From NCBI GenBank assembly GCA_905250115.1, contig CAJNOI010000299.1, positions 19,879 through 83,878 on the forward strand: DNA of 64,000 bases, given 5' to 3'. The translations under genes were made by a program, and so were the position numbers. Each line of letters begins with the position of its first letter. The stretch's first letter is position 1. Below, one piece after another: positions 10,905 through 21,113 of the stretch. Origin of the DNA: Adineta steineri (taxonomy: Eukaryota; Rotifera; Eurotatoria; Adinetida; Adinetidae). Under the pieces are notes generated by a model that had not been told where the DNA came from, did no database searches, and was given only the letters and a program-made list of their open reading frames with translations.

Positions 10905-12070
10905 TCAGTTTCTTTCTGTCATCGTGTATGCATTTGTAGTAGTCGCCTCTGCAGAAAATTGTCGACGATTAAACAACTTCCAGAGTTCACGACGAAATAG
11001 TTTACTCGACAATGTAAATAAATAGAAGCTTGTACAAGGACCGAAAAAGCCAAACTGGAAGAGTACATCTTTAATTAAATTTTTTCTGGCTGCTCCAATA
11101 GGATCTGTTATGGAATTGGCATCCGATAGAGAACCAAGGAAACTAAATGATGCGGCACTTGTTGTTAGACCAAAGACGAGAGACTGGACGAGCATCATTT
11201 GAATCAATTGTCGATCAGTTGATCTTGAAATTTTTTGTCGAACATTTTGAGTATTTGTAGGTGCAACTCGTTTTTTTCCCTGACGATACTGATGAATGGT
11301 AAGCAAACCAAATATAAGCATCCCTAGAGATGGAACTAAAGCCCATATAATCAAATTAAAAAAACTATAAAATGTTTGATATGTGCTTGATTGACCAACA
11401 CATGATAATGGAGATTGAACTATTGTATTGTAAACGAGAATATGAATATGCATAAGACCGATAAGGAGAGTTGTGAATGGAATAGCAAGACGAGTAACAC
11501 GAAGTGAACTCCATCCTCGAAGAGTAGCAGAAGATGAACTTTGTAAAAACCTATATAGAAAAGGATATCGATGTTAAAAGAAGAATAGAATGTTCTAAAA
11601 CATAGATTCTGATTTATGATTTTCTACTTATTATTTTGAATACTCACCGATCAGCACAGGCAAGAGCAATAAACCACGCAGGTAGAACTCTACAATGTAA
11701 AAAAAATGAAGATGAATTCAAATCAAATAATTATGTATGATCTAGAATACCTTGTACAAGCCGTTAGAAACGATAAAAGCTTACAAACTGGCAATGAATA
11801 TACAAATACATCGATTTGATACCCCATTTGAAGAGTACGTAGAGGGAGATTACCATAGACGATGCAACAACCGACAACAGTTGATGCTAAAAAATATTTG
11901 GCGCATGGATTTTTACGGAGTGTACGACGTGAAAATACATAAATGCTCATTGAATGACCAATCATGCCAAGAGCGACCATCATAAATAGCCAGCATCGGG
12001 AATACACCATTGTAGCTTCATTGATGGCACTGACAGTTGCAGAAACATTACTTACATTCGACGATGACAT
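10905..12070 (-). CDS. rhodopsin-class seven-transmembrane receptor (GPCR)
   Basis: Three exons (12070-11751, 11689-11648, 11550-10905) join in frame to 335 residues. Seven hydrophobic segments can be traced: WLFMMVALGMIGHSMSIYVF (TM1), a second around residues 55-75, LPVCKLLSF (TM3 start, conserved Cys), LPAWFIALACADRF ending TM3 with a DRF version of the DRY motif, then TM4 to TM7. The third intracellular loop is basic (RQGKKRVAPTN). The tail after TM7 has LFRRELWKLFNRR, a typical helix 8. The GIGHS-like TM1 and short length suit the large peptide-receptor-like GPCR sets of rotifers. The ligand is unknown. I chose the ATG at 12070 (MSSSNVSN, with N-glycosylation sites); an in-frame ATG lies 16 codons upstream. 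Confidence 0.85.
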
Positions 12071-13318
12071 GATAAGAGTAAGAAAAATCTTAAGTTTAAA
12101 AATTTTTTTTTTGAGCAACTAATCTTATATGCTTCGCTTTTTATATCTAGATATGTGGATAGTTTCTTAATAATGAATGCATCATGACAAAATAATTACG
12201 CATACAATACGTGAATAAATTATGATCGAAGAGAAGAAGCATAAAATAATGTAATAGACGATGCGTTACAACAACTGTCAAAACCTAGCAAATATCCATC
12301 ATTTACTTAAGCGGCAAATATGATATTTTAATCAAATGTAAGAATCTCATGTTTTTTCTTCAAAGAAAACATCTAATCGATGTGAAGCCCTCGGATTGTT
12401 TTTCATTAATAACCACCTTTATTTTAGATAGATTGATAGATCTAACTCATAACAATCTTTTCAACACAGACTTCACGCTACCTTCATTGTACTTGACACC
12501 TAAAATATCAAAAAAGGGTTTTTTTCAATCCGATCAAGTAATTGATGGATTGTTAGAGATATTCATTCAAGTATAGCAGATGTATATGAAGTATTAAATG
12601 ATGGAACCGAAATTAAATCAAAAATTTGTTGAATAATTGCAATATTTTTGTATTTTTTTTTGAATCCGTATGTGTCATAGGAAAAATAAATTAAGCTGAT
12701 GACCTTATTATCATTGGCGCCTTGTGAGAGGCGAACGAATTTATAATAAAGTTTTACTATAATATATTCATATGCTTTACTTTAATTTATAAAATACAGT
12801 CGTCGTACACGGCTATAGTTCTTATGCATTTCATGATATTAACAGTTCATCGTCTAAATGAATAAGAATAAGCGAGGAAAAAGAATATACACCCGTCTTG
12901 CAATTCTGATAAGAATCTTTTTTTTGAATTCTGTTCATCAATAAAAAGAAGCTCGACTGAACTTCAAGATTATAAAGAATCCTGTCAGATTTGTCTGCAA
13001 GAAAAGAATAGAACTAAAAACGAGGAAAGAAAAATATGGAAGACATTTTATTTATATTAAAAATTCATATTTGCTGCTCCAATCGATATAACTAAAAGGT
13101 TGTTTGAAAAGAATATTATTTGTTTGTTAAATCGAATAGAATAAACATTATCTGTTTTCGCCTAAAAATGAATAAATAAATTATAAGCGTTGATATATTT
13201 TGCAGATCTTGAAAGAAGAACATTCATTATTTAGAAAAAAATAGTATAAAATCAATCCTTGTTCAATCATTAGTATTTAATTCAACGTGAAGATGAGGGA
13301 ACTTTCAACCAAAAGAAA
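12071..13318. other. intergenic, no gene seen
   Basis: AT-rich spacer upstream of the receptor gene. The open frame at 12349-12576 has no recognisable domain or splice support. Confidence 0.45.
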
Positions 13319-13325
13319 TTTGTGA

Positions 13326-13388
13326 AGGGTGTGGGTGTGAGTGTAGGTGAGGGTATTATGTTCGTCCGATATTCACATTCACACCTGA
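13326..13388. repeat. G/T-rich hairpin repeat, copy 1
   Basis: The left arm GGGTGTGGGTGTGAGTGT faces a right arm ACATTCACACC across about 25 bp that contains TTCGTCCGATAT. Reverse-complemented, it matches the copy at 19023: GGTGTG-ATGTG, then GGACGAA, then CACCCACACCC. It resembles TGTGGG-type bdelloid telomeric repeats in composition. Confidence 0.55.
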
Positions 13389-13858
13389 ATGACACTTTCA
13401 TCGACATTTCTCATTTTATATCAAATTGCATTATGATGCGTTTTATGTTTCTCGACTCAACATTATCCAGTCGAATTTGTCGTTCTGAGTAGTGTGATAT
13501 TCAAAAAATCTTGAACATTTAACTGTACATGTAATTTTAAGCTAATTGTTTAATACTTTCTTTTAAGTCTCGTGTTTTGTTTTTGGTTTGTATTCTAAAT
13601 CAATACAATTATTGAAAGATTTTTTATAGTATTCTATTTGCATTACAAATGAATAATTTAATTAGAATTTATTACAGTAAAATTTGCATTTCATATAATC
13701 ATTCGTAAAATGCATTTCGTCTAAATATGAATGATACTTTTGTTTTATTGACTATCTTCTACTATTATTATCTTGTTTGTCTTTCGACATGCTTTACGAT
13801 GAAAAAAATATTTGATTCAATCAAAGGAAATAACAAAATAATGAATATCATTTCAAAA

Positions 13859-13906
13859 GCGTGGGTGTGGGTGTGTATTGGTGTTTTTTCTTTATCTACA
13901 CCCACG
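13859..13906. repeat. G/T-rich hairpin repeat, copy 2
   Basis: GCGTGGGTGTGGGTGTG is followed after about 24 bp by CTACACCCACGTTG, forming a GTGGGTGT/ACACCCAC stem. It is a shorter version of the hairpin at 13326. Confidence 0.5.
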
Positions 13907-14227
13907 TTGAATATATGATATACCTGCGATGATTGAGAGGGTCTGACAAGTTTGAACAGATGACCCGAAATCATCAGTTTGTATCCGAATATCTTTAATA
14001 AGTGTTCAAAAACTCTTAAAGAGTTCTAAATAGTAACAAATCCGTAAACCCTCCTATAGTTTCCCAGGATACGTTTTTCTAGAGTGTACCTACCATAGCA
14101 CGTACTCACAAAGTTTCAGCACTTTTTACCCTCGAGTGCTTGTATTGTAATTTTAATATCTTGAGAAAAGAAAGATTTCAGAAACTGAAATTATAGAATT
14201 GTCTATAATTCACTTATGGCTGCATGT

Positions 14228-14698
14228 ATGTAACGCTCCCGCTTGGCTTTCTAGTTTGTGTGTTACCCTTATGCTTTTGTCCTTACTTTGTATATCATAT
14301 TGTTCTTTGTTTCGATCTGCCCCTATGCTTTTGCCCTTACTTTGTATATCAGATTGCATTTTATTTCGATCTGCCCCTATGCTTTTGATCTTACTTTGTA
14401 CTTCATATTGCTCTTTGTTTTGATCTGCCCTTATCATTCTTTCCTTTTAAACGCTTCCTTACATTTTATTCTTATCATGTTTTTTCTTGCACCTTGTTCG
14501 ATCTTATTATTCTTTCATTTTATATGCTTCCATGCATTTTATTCTGATCATGCTCTTTCCAACACCTTGTTCGACCTTATCATTCATTTCTCATTTTCTC
14601 GGTAACACATGAGTATATAAGTGCATACTTTTTTTATAGAAGCGATGTGATTGTTAATATTCAAAATAAAGAACATTCGTAGCGGTTTCTGTTGTGCA
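14228..14698 (+). mobile_element. candidate solo LTR with internal tandem repeats
   Basis: It begins TGTAACGCTCCC and ends near TGTTGTGCA, with a TATA-like GTATATAAGTG at about 14613 and AATAAAG at about 14667, the order expected of U3-R-U5. Inside are about three copies of a 54-bp unit (from 14269, each with TTACTTTGTATATCA and TTTCGATCTGCCCC), then two copies of an about 83-bp unit ending in ACCTTGTTCGA. Flanking 5-bp target duplications are not clear, so the solo-LTR call is tentative, but the repeats are certain. Confidence 0.45.
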
Positions 14699-14997
14699 GT
14701 AAATTTTAAGAATACTACTTTGTTATCGAGGGAAGATTTCATTTGTTATTCTTTCTATGTCGCCAAATGAAAATTCGTTCGCCATACTCTACAAAATCAT
14801 CTCGTTGCTAGCTCGTTGATTAATGAACATATAAACCAGAAGAAGAAATAGAGGAAAAAGCAGATTCTCTATTGTTCATTATATCACACTCACATCGTAT
14901 GGTTTCCATAATGTTGATTCCATTATAAAAACAACTAAAATTGCAATTCTCTATATTATATTTTAGATATTATTCTTATCTTTTAACATATAAGGAC

Positions 14998-17900
14998 ATG
15001 ATTGTTAATAGCAACATACCAACAGCAACAGCAGCCACGCGTGTCAAAGAAATCTCTATTCCAATATCTTGCCATTCTCGGAAGCCTTGTGCTTTAGACT
15101 GGGCTGAATCAAAGTGGATAAGATGGATTTATGTTTTGTTTTGGTGGTGGTTAAATCCAATTTTAAATACTGGTCGTAAACGTCAATTAACTGATGATGA
15201 TTTATTTGATGTGTCATCAAATGATGAATGTGGCCAATTATTAAACAAACTTGAAAATGAATGGGAAATAAATGAAAACAAATATGAATATGCCAGTACA
15301 TGGAAAGTAATCATACAAACATTTTGGAAAGAATGTTTATTATCTGGTCTCATTTTTTTTCCATTTATTGCTACAAAAATAGCTCAACCACTGCTTTTAA
15401 AACAAATAGTCGATACTATTAATGATAGTAATAGACCTTCATACGAAGGCTATTTATATGCCGTTGGACTAGGGTTTGCTATTGTTTTGCAAGCACTTAT
15501 ACATCACCAATATTTTTTTCGTGCAACAAGAAATGGAATGCATATACGAATTGCACTATCATCGATTATTTATAAGAGATTATTGTCATTGCCGACAAGC
15601 GCCATTAGAAAGACAACAACAGGTCAAATAATAAATTTAATTTCAAATGATGTTAGTAAATTTGAAGAATTATTTACCATTATTCATTTTATGTGGGCAG
15701 CACCATTAGAAGCAATCATTGTCTTCGTTATAATTTGGAAGCAAATTGGTATTCCAACCTTATTTGGTTATGGTGTTTTATTACTTTCAGTACCATTACA
15801 GTTATTTTTTAGTAAAAAATTTGGAACATATCGAAAAAGTGCTGTTGAATGGGCTGATAAACGTGTAAAAGTGATCAATGAAATCTTAGTTGGTTGTGAA
15901 ATCGTTAAAATGTATAGATGGGAAGAAGCATTAGAGAATATTGTTTGTGATGCAAGGAAAAATGAACTTACAGGTATTCGAAAAGCAAGTTTCATTCGAG
16001 CAATTAATATGGGTATTTTCTTTGCATCTTTACCATTAATATCGTTAGCCACATTTGGTGGAAGCTGGTTAATGGGTCAAGTATTATCGTCTGCAAATAT
16101 ATTCATGGTTTTATCCCTATTTAGCAATATACGATATCCGCTAATAGATGAATTACCTGTAGCTATGGAGAAATTAAGTGAAAGTATGATAGCATCAAAA
16201 CGTATTAATCAACTCATGAATTTATCTAAAACGGCTCATACAAAAACTGTTGAAGAGTATTCAAGCAATCATTCTAGTCGTATACCAGGTAGTATAATAA
16301 TGAATAAAGCATCATTTACTTGGGGTTCTACTCAATCTTGTGAATTAATTGACATTGATTTAAATGTAACTAATGGTCTATTAATTGGTATTATAGGAAC
16401 AATTGGTTCATCTAAATCATCATTTTTATCAGCTATACTTGGTGAAATGTCTCTTGTTCAAGGTATTAGTAAGGTAAATGGTAAGATAGCATATGTATCT
16501 CAAACACCATGGTTATTTGCTGGTACAATACGTGAAAATATATTATTTTGTCAACCTTTTAATAAGGAAAAATATGAACGAGTAGTAAAAGCATGTCAAT
16601 TAATTACTGATTTAAGATCATTTCTAGCTGGTGATTCAACAATTATCGGTGAAAAAGGTGTCAATTTAAGTGGAGGACAACAAGCACGTATCTCACTTGC
16701 TCGAGCTTTATATACTGATGCTGATATTTATTTATTTGATGATCCATTAGCAGCAGTTGATTCATCAGTTGCAAGAAGTATTTTCAAACACTGTATTAGT
16801 AATGAAGGAATTTTAAAGAATAAAACTCGATTATTAGTCACACATCAGATACAATTTTTATTGGAATTTGATCATTGTATTTTGTTAGATAATGGAAAAA
16901 TAGAAAAACAAGGTTTATTGAATGATTTATTAACATTAGATAAAATTAAGCAATCTTATCACAATCAACAAGACCATACAAATGAACGTAATCGACGACA
17001 TAGTAGTATAATCCCTGATTACGATTCTACAAATCAATCCGAGATTATCGATGAAACTCGTATTATTAAAAATGAAATATCTGTCGATGGAGCAGTTAGT
17101 ATCAATGTCTGGTCTAAATTATTTACATCCAGTTATGGATGGTTTGGATTAATATTGTTGGTATTTTTAATGTTATTAGGGGAAGGGATTTATGATGCAA
17201 CAAATAAATGGTTAAGTATATGGTCATCAAAGATACAAATAGAACAACGTAAAACACACTATTCATACATATATTTAGGATTAGTAATTGGTACATCAAT
17301 CATTGCATTACTTCGTGCTACTTATTTTTTCCATTTAATATTGTGTGGTGCATCGACATTACATAATGGTATGCTCAAAGGTGTTTTATATAGTTCATTA
17401 AGATTTTATGAAAGTAATCCAGTTGGTCGTATATTAAATCGATTTAGTAAAGATCAACAAGTTATTGATGAACTATTACCAAAAACATTTTTTGAAACAA
17501 TTCAATCACTCATAATGGTATTGGGTTGTATTGTTATTGTTGGGATGTCTAATCCATGGATTTTATTAATATTAGTACCTATTATTCCATTATTTCTATG
17601 GTTGAGAAAATATTATTTAGGATCAAGTCGAAGTCTTAAACGATTAGAAAGTGTCAGTAGAAGTCCAGTTTATGCATTATTTGCATCGTCATTAAGTGGA
17701 TTAATGACTATTAGAGCATTTCGTGTGCAAAATGAATTTACAAATCTATTTATGGATAAAATCAATGCAAATATACGTGCACATTTTTTATACATTTGTT
17801 TAGGTAGATGGTTTGGTTTAAGATTAGATTTAATGACATGTTGTTTTACATTTTTGACAGCCATGTTATCTATTGCATTACGTAATACTATAGATGCATC

Positions 17901-18834
17901 ATCAGTTGCATTAAGTCTATCATACTGTATTAATTTAACGTGTCTTTTTCAATGGGCAGTACGTCAATCGGCTGAAACGGAGAACTTTATGACTAGTGCT
18001 CAGAGGGTTGATGAATATTCTCACATTCCTTCGGAACCAGATTTTTACAAAGGACAAATTGAACCACCAGTGAATTGGCCAATGGAAGGAAAAATTGAAT
18101 TTAAAGATTATAAATTAAGATATCGTCCAGAACTTGAACCAGTATTAAAAGGAATTGATTTGGAAATTATTCCACAAAATAGAATCGGTATTATTGGTCG
18201 TACAGGTGCTGGTAAATCGTCTATATTTCAAGCATTATTTCGATTAATTGATAAGTCAGCAACAGAAGGTGAAATTTTAATTGATGGAATTGATATAAAT
18301 ACAATTAGTTTGAATGCTTTACGATCAATATTAAATATTATTCCACAATCTCCTATATTATTCAGTAATACACTTCGATATAATTTAGATCCATTTAAAC
18401 ATTACACAGATGAGCAGTTATGGGATGCATTAGAAGCTGTTCAATTAAAAACAAAGATTTATGAATTAAAAGATCAATTAAATATACAAATAGCAGAATA
18501 TGGTAGTAATTTTAGTGTTGGTGAATGTCAATTAATATGTATAGCTAGAGCAATTCTAAAACCAAGTAAAATTTTATTAATCGACGAAGCAACAGCACAT
18601 GTTGATACAAAAACAGACGAACTAATTCAACAAGTTTTACGTGAAAAATTTTTCAATCAGACTATTTTAACAATTGCTCATCGTGTGAATACAATTATGG
18701 ATAGTGATAAAATTGCTGTCATGAAGAATGGATTCATCGACGAATATGATATACCTAAAGAAATATTTAGGAAACAAAAAAAATTAATCATTGAAATGAA
18801 AAATGACAATAAACTATCGTCCGTATCAATGTAG
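14998..18834 (+). CDS. ABCC/MRP-type ABC transporter (ABCC4-like full transporter)
   Basis: An intronless 1278-residue full-length transporter of the order TMD1-NBD1-TMD2-NBD2, without an N-terminal TMD0, as in MRP4-type exporters. The N-terminus has the MRP-typical block WWLNPILNTGRKRQL. In NBD1 the Walker A is GTIGSSKSS (residues 467-475), lacking the second glycine of GxxGxGKS, while LSGGQ (557-561) and Walker B IYLFDD (577-582) are intact. NBD2 has a canonical Walker A GRTGAGKSS (1067-1075) and Walker B ILLIDE (1192-1197), but its signature is FSVGEC (1172-1177). It probably exports organic anions or conjugates at a membrane. The start is the ATG at 14998, after an ATTTTAG acceptor-like site. 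The absence of introns over 3.8 kb is unusual beside its neighbours and suggests retrocopy origin or intron loss. Confidence 0.93.
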   Translation: MIVNSNIPTATAATRVKEISIPISCHSRKPCALDWAESKWIRWIYVLFWWWLNPILNTGRKRQLTDDDLFDVSSNDECGQLLNKLENEWEINENKYEYASTWKVIIQTFWKECLLSGLIFFPFIATKIAQPLLLKQIVDTINDSNRPSYEGYLYAVGLGFAIVLQALIHHQYFFRATRNGMHIRIALSSIIYKRLLSLPTSAIRKTTTGQIINLISNDVSKFEELFTIIHFMWAAPLEAIIVFVIIWKQIGIPTLFGYGVLLLSVPLQLFFSKKFGTYRKSAVEWADKRVKVINEILVGCEIVKMYRWEEALENIVCDARKNELTGIRKASFIRAINMGIFFASLPLISLATFGGSWLMGQVLSSANIFMVLSLFSNIRYPLIDELPVAMEKLSESMIASKRINQLMNLSKTAHTKTVEEYSSNHSSRIPGSIIMNKASFTWGSTQSCELIDIDLNVTNGLLIGIIGTIGSSKSSFLSAILGEMSLVQGISKVNGKIAYVSQTPWLFAGTIRENILFCQPFNKEKYERVVKACQLITDLRSFLAGDSTIIGEKGVNLSGGQQARISLARALYTDADIYLFDDPLAAVDSSVARSIFKHCISNEGILKNKTRLLVTHQIQFLLEFDHCILLDNGKIEKQGLLNDLLTLDKIKQSYHNQQDHTNERNRRHSSIIPDYDSTNQSEIIDETRIIKNEISVDGAVSINVWSKLFTSSYGWFGLILLVFLMLLGEGIYDATNKWLSIWSSKIQIEQRKTHYSYIYLGLVIGTSIIALLRATYFFHLILCGASTLHNGMLKGVLYSSLRFYESNPVGRILNRFSKDQQVIDELLPKTFFETIQSLIMVLGCIVIVGMSNPWILLILVPIIPLFLWLRKYYLGSSRSLKRLESVSRSPVYALFASSLSGLMTIRAFRVQNEFTNLFMDKINANIRAHFLYICLGRWFGLRLDLMTCCFTFLTAMLSIALRNTIDASSVALSLSYCINLTCLFQWAVRQSAETENFMTSAQRVDEYSHIPSEPDFYKGQIEPPVNWPMEGKIEFKDYKLRYRPELEPVLKGIDLEIIPQNRIGIIGRTGAGKSSIFQALFRLIDKSATEGEILIDGIDINTISLNALRSILNIIPQSPILFSNTLRYNLDPFKHYTDEQLWDALEAVQLKTKIYELKDQLNIQIAEYGSNFSVGECQLICIARAILKPSKILLIDEATAHVDTKTDELIQQVLREKFFNQTILTIAHRVNTIMDSDKIAVMKNGFIDEYDIPKEIFRKQKKLIIEMKNDNKLSSVSM

Positions 18835-19022
18835 AATATAGTTGCTTATTATTTTTGTAATGCTGTAATATTAATTCTGTAAGAAGAAAAAAGAACTTTA
18901 TAATTGAATTATATGATAAAATCTAGTAGATATGTTTTTATGAATTTTTAATAAAATCGATTTAAAGCATCTCTGTATCGATTGCAAGGGGTTGGTGAAC
19001 GATGAGCACAAATAGAAATAAG

Positions 19023-19094
19023 GGTGTGGATGTGTTGAATGTGGACGAAATCATACAGTTAGCTAAGGTCCATACCTACACCCACCCACACCCG
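19023..19094. repeat. G/T-rich hairpin repeat, copy 3
   Basis: GGTGTGGATGTG and CCACCCACACCC arms flank a core with GTGGACGAAATCATAC. It lies in the spacer between the transporter and the F-box gene, just past the transporter polyA region. It is homologous to the copies at 13326 and 21266. Confidence 0.55.
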
Positions 19095-19176
19095 TTTTCA
19101 CGAAGTAACAATAAAACTTTAATTTGAGTTCATTTAAAAAAAAAATTTAAGTTTATTAAATATTTTCACACAAAAA

Positions 19177-21113
19177 TCATTTCCATTCTATATAAATATT
19201 ATCAAACACACGTTTAATTTTATAATCAGAAAAGAATTTTTTAAAATGAATCATTCTCTTTAAATTTTCAACTAATTTCTCATCCGCTACTACAACACGA
19301 AAACATAATAATCGAATGTGATGACTATATTTAGTATTAATTTTCATTAAAATCTTTGGTATATTGACTTCAATATCCATATGGTTTGAAAAATCTACTT
19401 TAAGATATGTCATACGAGGGCACTGGTCAATTAGAAAATAAATATCTTCTATTTGATTCATTTTCCTAAGATAAACTTTTGTAATTTGATTTTGACATGT
19501 TACCATAGGAAGAATTTTTCTCTCTTCATTAATCATATTTGTTAGATTTGATAATCGTAAAGAAGAAAGTTGTAATGAATCAAGATATGGTAATAAATTC
19601 AACATTCTAATCAATTCGGTCGAAAAAATTTCGTCGTTAATTTTCAAATGATACACTTCTCCTGCAGTTAAAATACGTCGCAAATAATACCATTCGTCAG
19701 CATAACAAATAATCGTGAGAACAATTTGCATAAATTTCGATGAATTAATCATATTATATTGTGAATCATATTCAAACCATCGTTTTCTAAAAAGAATAAG
19801 TTTTAAGTAGAAAAAAAACATTCCGTTAATATACTTATATGGATGAATTGAATATATGAAGATGTCTAAATGAATTTCAGTTTCGAATATCCATTGTCGT
19901 TCGATCCAAAATGATGAATTGAAACTATTTGATGTACTCATATGCCTTTTATTTCTATGACGATGTTCACGGAATTCACATGTGAAATAAAGTTTTTCTA
20001 ATTGAGATAAATATTTCAAAATGAATTTTTTCCAACGATCAGCATTAAGATAATTCATATCTTCAGCTTGACTTTCAAGAGATAAAACCTTTAATTTTGA
20101 ATGTATCTTTGTAATGAATATTTCAAATACATCGAATTTAAGATCAGTTTCATATATAGCAAGATATGTTAAATTTGGTAATATTATCGGCGACATAGAT
20201 CCAACATTGAAAGTACTAGATCTTTTATGTGTAAAACTCAAATGTTCTATTTGAGTTGTATAAGAAAGTATTGAAAAAAGATTATTTAAAGTGATTGAAT
20301 GATTCATAATAAGATATTTAATATTATTGATTTGTTTATGAATACACAATGGCATGGAGACAGACACTTCGGGTTCCATTGCAAAAAATCTAATATATTT
20401 CAATTTTGGTAAATCAAAAATGGATCGATAAATGTCGGTTAAATCTGCTGAAATATTGTCTATGTTGATAGTTAATGAAAACAGTCGAGGTAAATGAATT
20501 AATTTAGAAAGCAATGCTATTAATATATCTGGTTTAATTGAATGAAAAATAAGAGATTTAAGACGAATAAATGACGAATCGAAGTTGAATAATGAGATCA
20601 TCTTCGTATGTTTTGATGATAAAAAATGAATGGAAAGTATTTGATTGTTATTAACACGAATCATTTGTTCAGATGTTGATCGACGAAATGTAATTTTAAA
20701 TAACAGAGATGAAGAATTAATAAGTCTTTGAAAACGATAATTGAGATTAGAAAATGCTTGATGCATATGATAAGCACCAAGATAATCGAAGATTTCATTG
20801 AATAATTCATTAGGTAAATTTTCGATTGAACTTATCGAGTGAACAATGCTGCCTATTATAAAAAGAATAGAAATAAATTTCCATTTACTCTAAAAATATT
20901 TTACTTCTCTTTTCTAACGATTGATTATAATTTAATTTTTGTTTGTCTTTATTCATTTGTTTGATAGAAGATTCGATATGATTTAGAAATATGTAAAATA
21001 CTTGCCGACTATTCCTTATTAATGAAACAAGAATAATTAGCAAATTTTTTATGATCTGATCTTGCTAGAGTTAGTTACCTTGAAGAAATTCTCAATGGTA
21101 TTGTAACAATCAT
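19177..21113 (-). CDS. F-box protein with leucine-rich-like repeats
   Basis: Two exons (21113-21079, then 20848-19177, joined by a CAG acceptor) give 568 residues in frame. The N-terminus holds an F-box-like motif at about residues 22-55, with ENLPNELFNEIFDYLGAYHM followed by a hydrophobic helix. The rest is a long array of irregular Leu/Ile-rich strands and helices (for example LPNLTYLAIYETDL, CPRMTYLKVDFSNH) spaced like degenerate leucine-rich repeats. Such F-box/LRR proteins form large lineage-specific families in bdelloids and usually serve as substrate adaptors of SCF ubiquitin ligases; that role is inferred. The second exon alone would start at an internal Met and lose the F-box, so the upstream exon matters. 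Confidence 0.7.

Noticed and set aside
14199-14605. Overlapping frames on both strands
   Set aside because: They arise from the 54-bp tandem repeat, a multiple of three, inside the LTR-like region.
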